DNA from: Methylopumilus sp947499625
GTDB taxonomy: Bacteria > Pseudomonadota > Gammaproteobacteria > Burkholderiales > Methylophilaceae
NCBI GenBank assembly: GCA_965234475.1
Contig: OZ248397.1
Location: 1,258,216 to 1,322,215 of the forward strand
Direction of reading: 5' to 3'
DNA length: 64,000 nt
Shown here one piece after another: positions 24,481 to 33,774 of the stretch. The stretch's first letter is position 1. Every line of letters starts with the position of its first letter. The translations under genes were made by a program, and so were the position numbers. The notes below the pieces were generated by a model, which was not told the DNA's origin, searched no databases, and saw nothing but the letters and a program-made list of their open reading frames with translations.

Positions 24481-26691
24481 CTAAAATTCAAGTGGATCCA
24501 CATCCACCACCCATTTAACCTTTTGACCTAATTTATTTTCACGTAAATAAGGCACCCAGTCATCTAAAAGTTTCTGTAAAGCTCCGCGTGAAGTCGCTTG
24601 TAAAACAAGTTGCGCGCGTTCCATACCTTTTAAGCGCTCCATGATAGGACGCACCGGATGATACACGGTCACCTGATTACTTAACAATCTTGCTTTTTCC
24701 ATCGCATCATTTAAAAATTGCATCACGTGTGTGAGTTGATGTGCTTCTGCTTTTAAAAGCACTAGAAATGCGAAAGGGGTTAACTCGGCTAATTCTCTTT
24801 CTTTTAAAAGCTCATGCGCAAAATGTTCGTAATCATGCGTTTTTAACGCGGCAAATAATGGGTGATTAGGAAATGCCGTTTGTATATAGACTTCACCTTT
24901 AATGTTGGCACGTCCTGCACGGCCACTCACTTGCATCAATTGTGAAAACAAACGCTCACTTGCTCTGAAGTCGGGACTATATAAAGCTTGGTCAGTATCT
25001 AAAACACCGACTAAACTTAAGTGAGGAAAGTCGTGGCCTTTGGATAACATTTGTGTGCCAATCAAAATATCAATCTTACGATTTTTCATTTTTAAAAATA
25101 AATCATTGAGCGCTTCTTTGGTTCTCGTCGAATCACGATCCACTCTTAAGATGCGCGCTTCTGGAAAAAATTCTTTTAATGTTTCTTCAATACGTTGTGT
25201 GCCCAACCCTGTAGGATAAAGATCGGTATTGCCACATGAGGGGCATTGCAATGGCATTTTTTCATCATGGCCACAGTGGTGACAACGTAAACGTTTTTGA
25301 TTTAAATGCACCACTAAACGACTGCTGCAACGGTGGCAGCGTCCAGTCCACTGACACGACCCACATAAAAGTACCGGTGCAAATCCACGCCTATTAATAA
25401 AGATAAGACTTTGCTCTTGTTTTGTTAAGCGATCACGCATCGCCTCAATGAGATAAGGTGAGAAGCCTTTAGTGACAGTCGACTTTGAAATATCAATATA
25501 TTTAATGTCAGGTAATGTGGAATCTTCGACCGCACGCGAAGTTAATTTGAGAAAGCCAAATTTTTTTGCATCTTTTGTTCTTGTCGCATTGAACCAAGTT
25601 TCAAGCGACGGTGTGGCGGTACCCATCACAATCGGAATATTTTCTGACTTAGCACGGAAAATTGCGACATCACGTGCGTGATAACGTAAGCCTTCTTGTT
25701 GCTTAAAGGATGCATCATGCTCTTCGTCAATGATGATGAGAGATAAATGCGGCATCGGTGTAAACACACTTAAACGTGTACCGACCACAATATGTGCTTT
25801 ACCTTCTTTAGCTAATCTCCAATGTGTAAGACGTTCGTTATCCGTCAAATGACTATGCAGAGTGACCAAAGAAAATTTTTGAAAACGCGATCTGAAACGA
25901 CTCTCTAATTGTGGTGTTAAATTTATTTCTGGCACCAACACTAAGACCTGGGCATTGTCTTTTTTCAATGCCTCTTCGATTAAACGAATATAGACTTCTG
26001 TTTTACCACTTCCTGTAATACCGTAAAGTAACCAAGCATGAAAATGATCTTTCGTTTTTAATATCGTATCGAATGCTGCTTGTTGATCTTGATTAAGTGA
26101 AGGTATCGTAGCTTTTGTTAAATCACGAGCCTCTGTTAATGTTACTGCTTCTTTTGTAATCCAACCCATGCCGTCTAAAGTCTCCAAGGCTTTCTTCCAA
26201 GTAGGACTTATAGAGCGAAGACTTGCCTCATCAAGTAAAGTCGCGTCAATCATTGCCATCACAATTTTTTTTAAAATAGTTTGTCGAGGGGGTAAATGAT
26301 CAGCGCCTAATTGAATAGCCTTGGGTGTTAAGCGATAAAGATATTTTTTGGCCATCGCTTTTTTGTCCGTTTGTTTTAAACGCGACGGTACCGCAGATAA
26401 AATTGTTTGGCCTAAGGGGTAGTGATAATACTGGCTACAGAATTGAAAAAGCTTAAAACTTGCTTCATCAAAAATGACCTCATCCTCTAAGCGAATAATC
26501 GACTTTAATTTTTTAGATTCGATTGAAGTCGTATCGGAAATGCCTACCACGACACCAATCATTTTGCGGGCACCAAAGGGGACCACCACATACTGACCCA
26601 TTTGGGTATTGGGTTGAGTTGTTGCATAGTCAAACACCCGATCGAGTGGCACATCGAGGGCGACTTTGAGAATATGAAGTGCGTCAGTCAT
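24481..26691 (-). CDS. priA: Primosomal helicase PriA
   Basis: A 736-residue superfamily 2 helicase that restarts stalled replication forks by loading the primosome. The N-terminal 3-prime-DNA-binding domain is followed by Walker A GITGSGKT (about 224-231), the DEEH box in IIIDEEHDASF and RRGFAPVLLC. The cysteine cluster comes next (CGSCQWTGRCHRCSS, then CHHCG and CPSCG), binding two zinc ions, and then the helicase motif VSGRAGRA. Full length. It lies divergent from argS with a 76-base gap holding both promoters. Confidence 0.96.
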   Translation of the reverse strand: MTDALHILKVALDVPLDRVFDYATTQPNTQMGQYVVVPFGARKMIGVVVGISDTTSIESKKLKSIIRLEDEVIFDEASFKLFQFCSQYYHYPLGQTILSAVPSRLKQTDKKAMAKKYLYRLTPKAIQLGADHLPPRQTILKKIVMAMIDATLLDEASLRSISPTWKKALETLDGMGWITKEAVTLTEARDLTKATIPSLNQDQQAAFDTILKTKDHFHAWLLYGITGSGKTEVYIRLIEEALKKDNAQVLVLVPEINLTPQLESRFRSRFQKFSLVTLHSHLTDNERLTHWRLAKEGKAHIVVGTRLSVFTPMPHLSLIIIDEEHDASFKQQEGLRYHARDVAIFRAKSENIPIVMGTATPSLETWFNATRTKDAKKFGFLKLTSRAVEDSTLPDIKYIDISKSTVTKGFSPYLIEAMRDRLTKQEQSLIFINRRGFAPVLLCGSCQWTGRCHRCSSRLVVHLNQKRLRCHHCGHDEKMPLQCPSCGNTDLYPTGLGTQRIEETLKEFFPEARILRVDRDSTRTKEALNDLFLKMKNRKIDILIGTQMLSKGHDFPHLSLVGVLDTDQALYSPDFRASERLFSQLMQVSGRAGRANIKGEVYIQTAFPNHPLFAALKTHDYEHFAHELLKERELAELTPFAFLVLLKAEAHQLTHVMQFLNDAMEKARLLSNQVTVYHPVRPIMERLKGMERAQLVLQATSRGALQKLLDDWVPYLRENKLGQKVKWVVDVDPLEF

Positions 26692-26767
26692 GGTGTTAGT
26701 TTTTAAGGGGAGTCCATCAATTCTAAGTTAAAATAAACGCTTTAATCGTTACCTATCATTCTAAGAC

Positions 26768-28441
26768 GTGAAATCGCATCTTCTACAATTATTGTTGCCC
26801 GTTGCACAATCGATACATCCTGAAATTTTAGCGAATTCTATTCAATTAGATCGCCCTAAATCAATCGAGCATGGCGATTTTTCAAGTAACTTGGCGATGG
26901 CGCTCGCAAAGACTTTGAAAAAAAATCCGCGTGAATTAGCTAACCTCATCATTGAAAAGTTACCGCCCTCACCTTTAATCGAAAAAGTTGAGATTGCAGG
27001 CGCAGGCTTTATTAATTTCTATTTAAGCGACAAAGCACGTACCTTCATTATCCACGAGATTTTAAAAAATCCAGATGCTTACGGACAAAATACTTCAGGC
27101 CATGATGAAAAAGGCACCCCTCAAAAAGTCCAAATCGAATTTGTATCAGCCAATCCGACAGGGCCACTGCACGTAGGTCATGGTCGAGGAGCTGCCATTG
27201 GTGACTCATTAGCAAGACTTCTAAAATTTAATGGCTGGGATGTAACGCGCGAATTTTATTACAACGACGCAGGTGCACAAATTGATAACCTCATAAAATC
27301 AGTACATGCCCGATGTCACAACATGGATCCATCAGACCCTGCATTTCCTGAGGATGGTTATCGTGGTGAATACATTGTTGAAATCGCCAGTGCATTCTTA
27401 AATAAAAGTAGCGTTGAATGCGAAGGCAAAACGATCAAAGCCTCAGGCAACATCGATGACTTAGAATCCATTCGACAGTTCAGTGTCGCGTACTTAAGGC
27501 ATGAACAAGATCAAGATTTAAATGCCTTCCAGATTAAATTTGATGTCTTCACTTTAGAATCCTCCTTCTATCAAAATGGTCAAATAGAAAAGGTTGTCGA
27601 TTCTCTCACCAAAAATGGGTTTACCTATGAAGAAGACCATGCGCTTTGGTTAAAAACCACAGAATTTGGTGATGACAAAAACCGTGTCATGAAAAAATCT
27701 GATGGGAGCTATACCTATTTCATTCCTGATGTGGCTTATCACTTCAATAAATGGGAGCGTGGATTTAAACGCGTTATTAATGAACACGGCTCTGATCATC
27801 ACAGCACCATTACACGTGTCAGAGCGGGGCTTCAAGCTTTAAAAGTCGGCATTCCTGAAACCTATCCTGAATATGTGCTTCATCAAATGATTACCGTGAT
27901 GAAGGCCGGGGAAGAAGTGAAGCTTTCTAAAAGGGCTGGCAGTTATGTCACTCTCCGAGATTTGATTGATGAAGTCGGTTGTGATGCCACACGCTATTTC
28001 TTGGTCGCTCGCAAACCTGATTCACAGCTCGTGTTTGATATTGATTTAGCCAAAACACAAAACTCAGACAATCCTGTCTACTACATTCAATATGCCCATG
28101 CTCGTATTAACGGTGTTTTAAAACAATGGGGTGGTGATATCAATAAATTAAATACCATTAATATTGACAACCTTAAATCCTCACAAGAGTTGATTATGAT
28201 AAAGCGCTTAAGTGAATTCCCAGAAATGGTTTTACATGCAGGCATTGAATTGGCACCGCATACGATTGCAAACTATCTAAAAGACTGTGCGGCAGATCTT
28301 CATAGCTATTATAATGACACTAAATTTTTAGTTGAGAATGAAGAAGAAAAGCTCGCACGCTTATGCCTCATCAAAGCTACACAAATTGTATTAAAAAATG
28401 GTCTCGATCTTCTCGGTGTCAAAGCTCCGGATAAAATGTAA
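26768..28441 (+). CDS. argS: Arginyl-tRNA synthetase
   Basis: A 557-residue class I aminoacyl-tRNA synthetase. The HIGH motif is HVGH at residues 135-138 (within GPLHVGHGRGA) and the KMSKS-like loop is KLSKRAG from residue 385. An N-terminal Add1 domain precedes the catalytic fold, and the C-terminal anticodon-binding DALR domain follows. The start is a GTG at 26768; no ATG precedes the conserved N-terminus. It begins a short rightward unit (argS, SPOR protein, dsbA, short-chain dehydrogenase), the only plus-strand run between 13.8 and 41.8 kb. Confidence 0.96.
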   Translation: MKSHLLQLLLPVAQSIHPEILANSIQLDRPKSIEHGDFSSNLAMALAKTLKKNPRELANLIIEKLPPSPLIEKVEIAGAGFINFYLSDKARTFIIHEILKNPDAYGQNTSGHDEKGTPQKVQIEFVSANPTGPLHVGHGRGAAIGDSLARLLKFNGWDVTREFYYNDAGAQIDNLIKSVHARCHNMDPSDPAFPEDGYRGEYIVEIASAFLNKSSVECEGKTIKASGNIDDLESIRQFSVAYLRHEQDQDLNAFQIKFDVFTLESSFYQNGQIEKVVDSLTKNGFTYEEDHALWLKTTEFGDDKNRVMKKSDGSYTYFIPDVAYHFNKWERGFKRVINEHGSDHHSTITRVRAGLQALKVGIPETYPEYVLHQMITVMKAGEEVKLSKRAGSYVTLRDLIDEVGCDATRYFLVARKPDSQLVFDIDLAKTQNSDNPVYYIQYAHARINGVLKQWGGDINKLNTINIDNLKSSQELIMIKRLSEFPEMVLHAGIELAPHTIANYLKDCAADLHSYYNDTKFLVENEEEKLARLCLIKATQIVLKNGLDLLGVKAPDKM

Positions 28442-28455
28442 TTTAAAAGGTGAAT

Positions 28456-29022
28456 ATGGAAAAAGGTAAATCAGGTAGCTCATTTGTAAATGGGCTTTTT
28501 ATGGGGACGCTGTTAGGTATTGGCTTATCTATTGGGATCACAGTTTTTATGACAAATGGCAAAAGTCCTTTTATAGCCAAAGACACCAATGGCTCATGCA
28601 TTGAAATCCAAGGTGCTGCAAAACCTGATATGGAAGGTGAAAATGCTATCCAAGATCAGCCGACTAAATTTGATTTTTATAATATCTTGCCTAATGGAAG
28701 CAAAGATGTGAGTGAAAAAGATGCGACAGAAGCACTGAAAAATCCTGCAGCGATTCCGGTGAAGGAAGTTTATTTTTTCCAGATCGGTGCATTTTCATCT
28801 GAGAAAGATGCTGACAACATGAAAGCTAAATTAGCACTGCTTGGTTTCGAGACTGTGATTCTCACAACCCCTCTGCCCAATAATGAAATTTCACATAAAG
28901 TAAGAGTAGGGCCCATGATAGATGAAAGTCAAATCATGCAAATTAAAAATGATTTAATCAAAAATAATTTTAAACCTATTTTGGTGAAAGCTAATCTAAA
29001 CAATAACAATACAAACTACTAA
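28456..29022 (+). CDS. SPOR-domain membrane protein
   Basis: A protein of about 188 residues with one N-terminal membrane segment (around LFMGTLLGIGLSIGITVFM), a linker and a C-terminal SPOR domain (VYFFQIGAFSSEKDADNMKAKL to the end). SPOR domains bind denuded peptidoglycan glycans at division sites; the FtsN-like layout of anchor, linker and SPOR suggests a septal role. I use the ATG at 28456, with AAAGG just before it, rather than the GTG at 28450 that overlaps this ribosome site. argS followed by a SPOR gene and dsbA is a common betaproteobacterial order. Confidence 0.87.
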   Translation: MEKGKSGSSFVNGLFMGTLLGIGLSIGITVFMTNGKSPFIAKDTNGSCIEIQGAAKPDMEGENAIQDQPTKFDFYNILPNGSKDVSEKDATEALKNPAAIPVKEVYFFQIGAFSSEKDADNMKAKLALLGFETVILTTPLPNNEISHKVRVGPMIDESQIMQIKNDLIKNNFKPILVKANLNNNNTNY

Positions 29023-29031
29023 GGAATAGAT

Positions 29032-29658
29032 ATGAAAAAAATACTGTTATCACTTTTAATGTTTTTATCCTTTTCGGCTCTTGCAGCAGAACCACAAATG
29101 GGTACCAACTTCGATAAAACCGCTCAAACGATCCCTACGGATAACAAAAATAAAATAGAAGTGATGGAGCTTTTTTGGTATGGCTGTATTCACTGTTATG
29201 AAATGGATCCTATGCTTAGTGATTGGGCGAAGAAATTACCGAAGGATGTCTATTTTAAACGCGTACCTGCGATTCCACGTCCCGAATGGGCGGCCTTGGC
29301 AAAAGCTTTTTATGCGATGGAAACATTAGGCGTCAGTGAAAAATTACATACCTCTATATTTGATGCGGTACATAAAGAAAAAAAGCTTAACCCCTCAGAC
29401 GAAAAAGCCATACTAGAATGGGTCACTTTAAAATCAGGTCTCGATCGTAAAAAAGTTGAGGAAGCATTTAATTCATTCTCTATGAACGCCTCGATGAATA
29501 GATCCGTACAAATCTTCCTAGCTGCCGGTGCTACCGGTGTGCCTAGTTTAGTGATTGATGGAAAGTATATTACTTCAAGTACTATGGCTGGAGGCAATAA
29601 TGAAGCCATTAAACTTACTGACTACATCATCGCAAATATCAGAAAAGATAAAAAATAA
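29032..29658 (+). CDS. dsbA: Periplasmic thiol:disulfide oxidoreductase DsbA
   Basis: A 208-residue periplasmic protein that introduces disulfide bonds into exported proteins. A signal peptide (about 1-18, ending LAA) precedes the thioredoxin fold with an inserted helical domain. The active site is Cys52-Ile-His-Cys55 in FWYGCIHCYEMD, a variant of the usual CPHC dipeptide, and the cis-proline loop is GVPSLVIDG. It follows the SPOR gene by 9 bases. The Pro-to-Ile change in the CXXC dipeptide could alter redox potential, but this is inference. Confidence 0.95.
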   Translation: MKKILLSLLMFLSFSALAAEPQMGTNFDKTAQTIPTDNKNKIEVMELFWYGCIHCYEMDPMLSDWAKKLPKDVYFKRVPAIPRPEWAALAKAFYAMETLGVSEKLHTSIFDAVHKEKKLNPSDEKAILEWVTLKSGLDRKKVEEAFNSFSMNASMNRSVQIFLAAGATGVPSLVIDGKYITSSTMAGGNNEAIKLTDYIIANIRKDKK

Positions 29659-29673
29659 AAGATAAGCCATTAC

Positions 29674-30428
29674 ATGTTTTTATCACGGGTGCCACGAGTG
29701 GGATTGGTGAAGCGCTTGCTCGACACTACAGCCAACAAGGTGCCACGCTGGGGCTAGTCGGCCGAAGAAAAGCGCTACTCGAAAAACTGCAACGCTCACT
29801 TAAGACGCCATCCTTCATTTATGCCATCGATGTGTCGCAAGAGCATCTATTACATCAGGCTATCCAAGGTCATATCAAAACCATAGGTACCCCCGATATT
29901 GTCATCGCGAATGCCGGTGTCAGCACGGGCACATTAAGCGGCGAAAGAGAGGATCTGGTCACTTTCAAACGCGTGATGGATATTAATCTTTATGGTGTCA
30001 TGCATACTTTTTTACCTTTCATACATGCATTTAAAAAACGTAAATCGGGTCAATTGGTAGGTATTGCAAGTGTTGCAGGGATTAGAGGATTGCCTGGCTC
30101 TGGCGCTTACAGCGCGTCTAAAGCAGCACTCATTAATTATTTAGAGAGTTTACGTATTGAAATGCTGCCATTTAATATTCAAGTCACCACCATCGCACCT
30201 GGCTATATCAAAACACCGATGACACATTCCAATCCTTACGCGATGCCATTTATTTTAGAGGTTGATAAAGCAGTAAGCCTGTTTATCAAGGCCATTGATC
30301 GAAAAAAGAAATTTATTATCATTCCATGGCAAATGAATATCGTAGGAAAGTTGATGCGTTTATTGCCAGCTTCCGTTTGGGATTTTTTAGCTAAGCGCGG
30401 ACCTAAGAAATTACGCGCTATGATTTAA
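29674..30428 (+). CDS. Short-chain dehydrogenase, apparent frameshift at its start
   Basis: An SDR-family oxidoreductase. The frame from about 29676 encodes the Rossmann motif TGATSGIGEALA, IANAGVS, the catalytic YSASKAAL and the PGYIKTPM loop, an intact fold to 30428. No ATG, GTG or TTG lies in this frame between the upstream stop at 29649 and the Rossmann motif. The nearest ATG, 29674, is out of frame by one base; one more T in the T5 run at 29677-29681 would give MFFITGATSGIG, the usual family start. The gene is thus frameshifted, phase-variable or affected by a sequencing error. Otherwise translation would need an ATA start at 29655 or the internal ATG at 29832, which removes the cofactor site. 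Confidence 0.8.
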
Positions 30429-30436
30429 TTGAAATG

Positions 30437-31639
30437 TTAACGCTCTCTTAAAGCATTTTGTTTAGTTTTAAGTAAAGGCTTCATTAAATAACTTAACACA
30501 GATTTGCGACCCGTGAGAACATCCACTTCAGCGGTCATACCTGGAATGATGGGTAAATGTTTTTCATCTCTCACGATATAATTCTTATCTGTTCTGACTT
30601 TAATTAAGAAGTAACTCTCGCCCGATTTTTCATCAATCATGGTATCGGCACTAATTTGTTCAAGTATGCCTTTGATGCCGCCATAAGTAGAAAAGTCGTA
30701 AGCTGATACTTTCACTGTAGCCTCTTGTCCAATTTTTAAAAAAGCAATGTCATTCGGTTTCACTCGTGCTTCGATTAATAAATTATCTTCAATCGGCACA
30801 ATCTCCATAATCGTCATACCTGGTTGAATGACACCCCCTAAAGTGACAACATGGAGTTTTTTAACCGCTCCATTCACTGGCGATTTAATTGTGGTGCGTG
30901 TTAATTGATCGGCAGAATAAATATTGCTTTGTTCTAAACCTTGAATTTCTAATTGATTTTTATTGTGTTCTGATTGAGCATCGGCTTTAAACTTATTCTT
31001 CTTATCTTCGATCTGCCCTTTCAAGTCATTGACTTGTCGCTCAAGTCTTATAATTTCAACTTCCGACGCAGCACCTTTAGCAAGGAGGGGTTTTGTTTTT
31101 TGTAACTCTTCATTACCAAGACGATAGCTCTTACTTAGATAACTGATAGACTCATCAAATGATTTCATCTGCGATTGAAAGAGTTTTGTTTCAATCTTAA
31201 CGGAGTCACTTGCCTCATCTAACACTTCAGGCGGGAAAGCAACCTTATCAAGCCCATTAGACTGAGCAAACAATCGCGCATTAGATGCCAGGAAAGCTAA
31301 GTAACGTTTTCTACCTTCTTTATAATTGGCGGTACTTTTAGTATCTGAGAGACGCACTAACACCTGGTCTTTTTTTACAACCTCACCTTCATGCACACTC
31401 AATTCAGTCAAAATGCCACCTTCCAAATTCTGAATAATTTGAATCTGACTTGATGGTACAATTTTGCCCAATCCTACAGTCACTTCATCGAGCATTGCCA
31501 AAGCCCCCCATAGTAAGGCAACAATGAAAAAAATAACAATCAAATAAAATAAACCTCTCGATGATTCAATCTCAATAAGTGTATTAAGCCGATCAAAGAA
31601 GGCGTCACTTAACTGTGGTAATTTTTTTTTCATATCCAT
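30437..31639 (-). CDS. Type I secretion membrane fusion protein (HlyD/LapC type)
   Basis: A 400-residue inner-membrane adaptor of a type I secretion system. A short cytoplasmic N-terminus precedes one membrane segment (about 32-52, LFYLIVIFFIVALLWG). Then comes the lipoyl half IVPSSQIQIIQNLEGGILTEL, a long coiled coil (about 130-240), the second lipoyl half TIKSPVNGAVKKLHVVTLGG and the C-terminal beta domain ending near IIPGMTAEVDVLTGRKSVL, the HlyD signature. It follows the ABC gene by 2 bases, last in the secretion operon. Confidence 0.94.
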   Translation of the reverse strand: MDMKKKLPQLSDAFFDRLNTLIEIESSRGLFYLIVIFFIVALLWGALAMLDEVTVGLGKIVPSSQIQIIQNLEGGILTELSVHEGEVVKKDQVLVRLSDTKSTANYKEGRKRYLAFLASNARLFAQSNGLDKVAFPPEVLDEASDSVKIETKLFQSQMKSFDESISYLSKSYRLGNEELQKTKPLLAKGAASEVEIIRLERQVNDLKGQIEDKKNKFKADAQSEHNKNQLEIQGLEQSNIYSADQLTRTTIKSPVNGAVKKLHVVTLGGVIQPGMTIMEIVPIEDNLLIEARVKPNDIAFLKIGQEATVKVSAYDFSTYGGIKGILEQISADTMIDEKSGESYFLIKVRTDKNYIVRDEKHLPIIPGMTAEVDVLTGRKSVLSYLMKPLLKTKQNALRER

Positions 31640-31641
31640 GA

Positions 31642-33756
31642 TTATGTTTTATTAGCGAGCATCAATTTTTTTAATACCTCATCACGTGGTCCAAAAGCTA
31701 CAATTTTTCCCGCATCCATTAAAATAATTTTATCGACCATGGTCATCATCGATGACTTATGCGTCACAAATAAAAGTGTGCGTTGCTTTAAAAAGATATT
31801 CATGTTTTTTATAAAGTGACTTTCCGCAACAGTGTCCATCCCTGAGGTAGGTTCATCCATTAAAATAATTTGTGGGTTTAATAAAAGTGCGCGCGCAATA
31901 GTGATCGCTTGTCTTTGTCCTCCGGACAATCCGTGGCCGCCTTCTCCAACTCTCATTTCATAGCCTAAGGGATGTGTTTTGGCAAATTCTTCTACGCCTG
32001 CAATCTTAGCCACTTCGAGAATCATGGCATCAGTGGCATCTGGTTTTACAATAGCAATATTGTCTCGTAATGTGCCATAAAAAAGTTTAGCGTCTTGATC
32101 AACATAACCCATATTCGATCTTAAATCGATAGGATCAATTTGGTTCTGATCAATGCCATCAATCAGGATTGATCCGGATTGCGGTCTATATAATCCTAAT
32201 ATTAATTTTAAGAGTGTCGTTTTACCCGATCCCACACGACCGAGTATGGCAACCTTGTCACCTGGCTTAATATCAAATGAAATGCTGTCAAGGCTATGTG
32301 CACCTTGTCCAGGATAGTTAAAGGTCACTTTATCAAACTGAATCCCGCCATCAAATGCAGCTCGATGGAGAAATTTTTTATTGCTAGGCCTTTCTTGCTC
32401 AGTTGCGATGAGTGTATTTAAATTACGTAAGGCATGGCTTGCGGTTTGAAAACGTATAAGCAAGGAAGAAATCTGTGCTAAAGGTGCCATCGCTCTACTC
32501 GCAAGAATAGAGCAGGCAACGAGCCCACCCATAGTAAGTACATTCTTTTCTATCAGGTAGACTCCTATGATAATAATGAGGATGTAGGCAACTTGTTGAA
32601 TAAAACTTGTCATATTAACAATCATGGTCGCTAAAAATTTAGAGCGGAAACTGCTCGCTGAGCTCGCTTCTAAAATAGATTCCCATTTATTCTGAAAGAA
32701 TCCCTCCGTCGATAAACTTTTGATCGTTTCCATATTACTAATACTTTCAATCAACAAGCCATGTTTTTGTGAAGCTTCGGTTAAATTTAAATTCATCGCA
32801 CGCTCTAAAGCTGGCTGAAAAATTAAACCTGAAAAAATAATAAGTGGAATCGCGATGAGTGGCACTAAAAATAATGATCCACCAATCCATCCAATAACTA
32901 AAATAAAAATAAACACAAAAGGCAGATCCACCACTGACAATAACGTCGCTGAGGTAAAGAAATCTCTTAACGAGTCAAACTCTTTTAACGTATTGGCCAT
33001 ACTACCTGACGATGCAGGTCTATGCTCTAAACGGAGCCCCATCACCCGCTCAAATAACATCGCTGAAATTTCATTGTCGCCTCGTTTATTTGCAGTATCT
33101 ACAAAGTAACTTCTGAGTGTCCTTAATAAAATATCAAAAATATAGGCAATGAAAACGCCGATAGCAAGTGCCCATAAAGTTTCATGTGCTTGATTAGGGA
33201 TGACACGGTCATAGACGTTCATGGTAAAGAGTGAGCTAAAGATGGATAAGATATTCACCACGAGTGAAGCTAAGATCACATCCATATAAACTTTTTTATA
33301 CTTTAATAAAGACTCCCAAAACCAACTGCTCGGCTTGATGATGCTCTCATGAAAAGATACACGCCCATCATTTTGTAATTGAGGTTTAATTAAAATACAT
33401 TTTTTTACGTATTTTGCTTTGAATACAATTGCAGTGATGTGACTTGCTTGGTTTAACGACGCCTCCCAAATATGATACTGATCATTTTCAATTGCTAATA
33501 AAAGTGATGCCTCATTATTTTTATTAAAATAAATGAGAGGTAATTTTTGTGTGGCTAAAGCTTTAAGGGATAATTCATCAACACTTGCTACAAAATTAAT
33601 TTTTTTTACGATACTTACAAATTTATCTAGCGTGATTGGTTTAGCAGATTTTGGATAAATGGAATCAATGGTCTTTAATGCCCCTGGTAATTTATACAAT
33701 CGACATAGCTCTTCTAGACAAAGAAGTAATGCATCTTTGGATAACACTTCAGCCAT
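31642..33756 (-). CDS. Type I secretion ABC transporter with degenerate C39 domain (LapB-like)
   Basis: A 704-residue exporter. The first 130 residues form a C39-peptidase-like domain; the pattern DALLLCLEELCRLYKLPG corresponds to the LapB/LssB group, where the domain has lost protease activity and recruits the substrate. Six membrane segments (about 155-430) are followed by an ATPase domain with Walker A GRVGSGKTT, signature LSGGQRQ, Walker B IILMDEPTSG and THKSS. It should export an uncleaved RTX-type or adhesin substrate, most simply the repeat protein encoded upstream. TolC-like and HlyD-like partners flank it. Confidence 0.93.
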   Translation of the reverse strand: MAEVLSKDALLLCLEELCRLYKLPGALKTIDSIYPKSAKPITLDKFVSIVKKINFVASVDELSLKALATQKLPLIYFNKNNEASLLLAIENDQYHIWEASLNQASHITAIVFKAKYVKKCILIKPQLQNDGRVSFHESIIKPSSWFWESLLKYKKVYMDVILASLVVNILSIFSSLFTMNVYDRVIPNQAHETLWALAIGVFIAYIFDILLRTLRSYFVDTANKRGDNEISAMLFERVMGLRLEHRPASSGSMANTLKEFDSLRDFFTSATLLSVVDLPFVFIFILVIGWIGGSLFLVPLIAIPLIIFSGLIFQPALERAMNLNLTEASQKHGLLIESISNMETIKSLSTEGFFQNKWESILEASSASSFRSKFLATMIVNMTSFIQQVAYILIIIIGVYLIEKNVLTMGGLVACSILASRAMAPLAQISSLLIRFQTASHALRNLNTLIATEQERPSNKKFLHRAAFDGGIQFDKVTFNYPGQGAHSLDSISFDIKPGDKVAILGRVGSGKTTLLKLILGLYRPQSGSILIDGIDQNQIDPIDLRSNMGYVDQDAKLFYGTLRDNIAIVKPDATDAMILEVAKIAGVEEFAKTHPLGYEMRVGEGGHGLSGGQRQAITIARALLLNPQIILMDEPTSGMDTVAESHFIKNMNIFLKQRTLLFVTHKSSMMTMVDKIILMDAGKIVAFGPRDEVLKKLMLANKT

Positions 33757-33774
33757 TATTTTTTACCATTCAAT

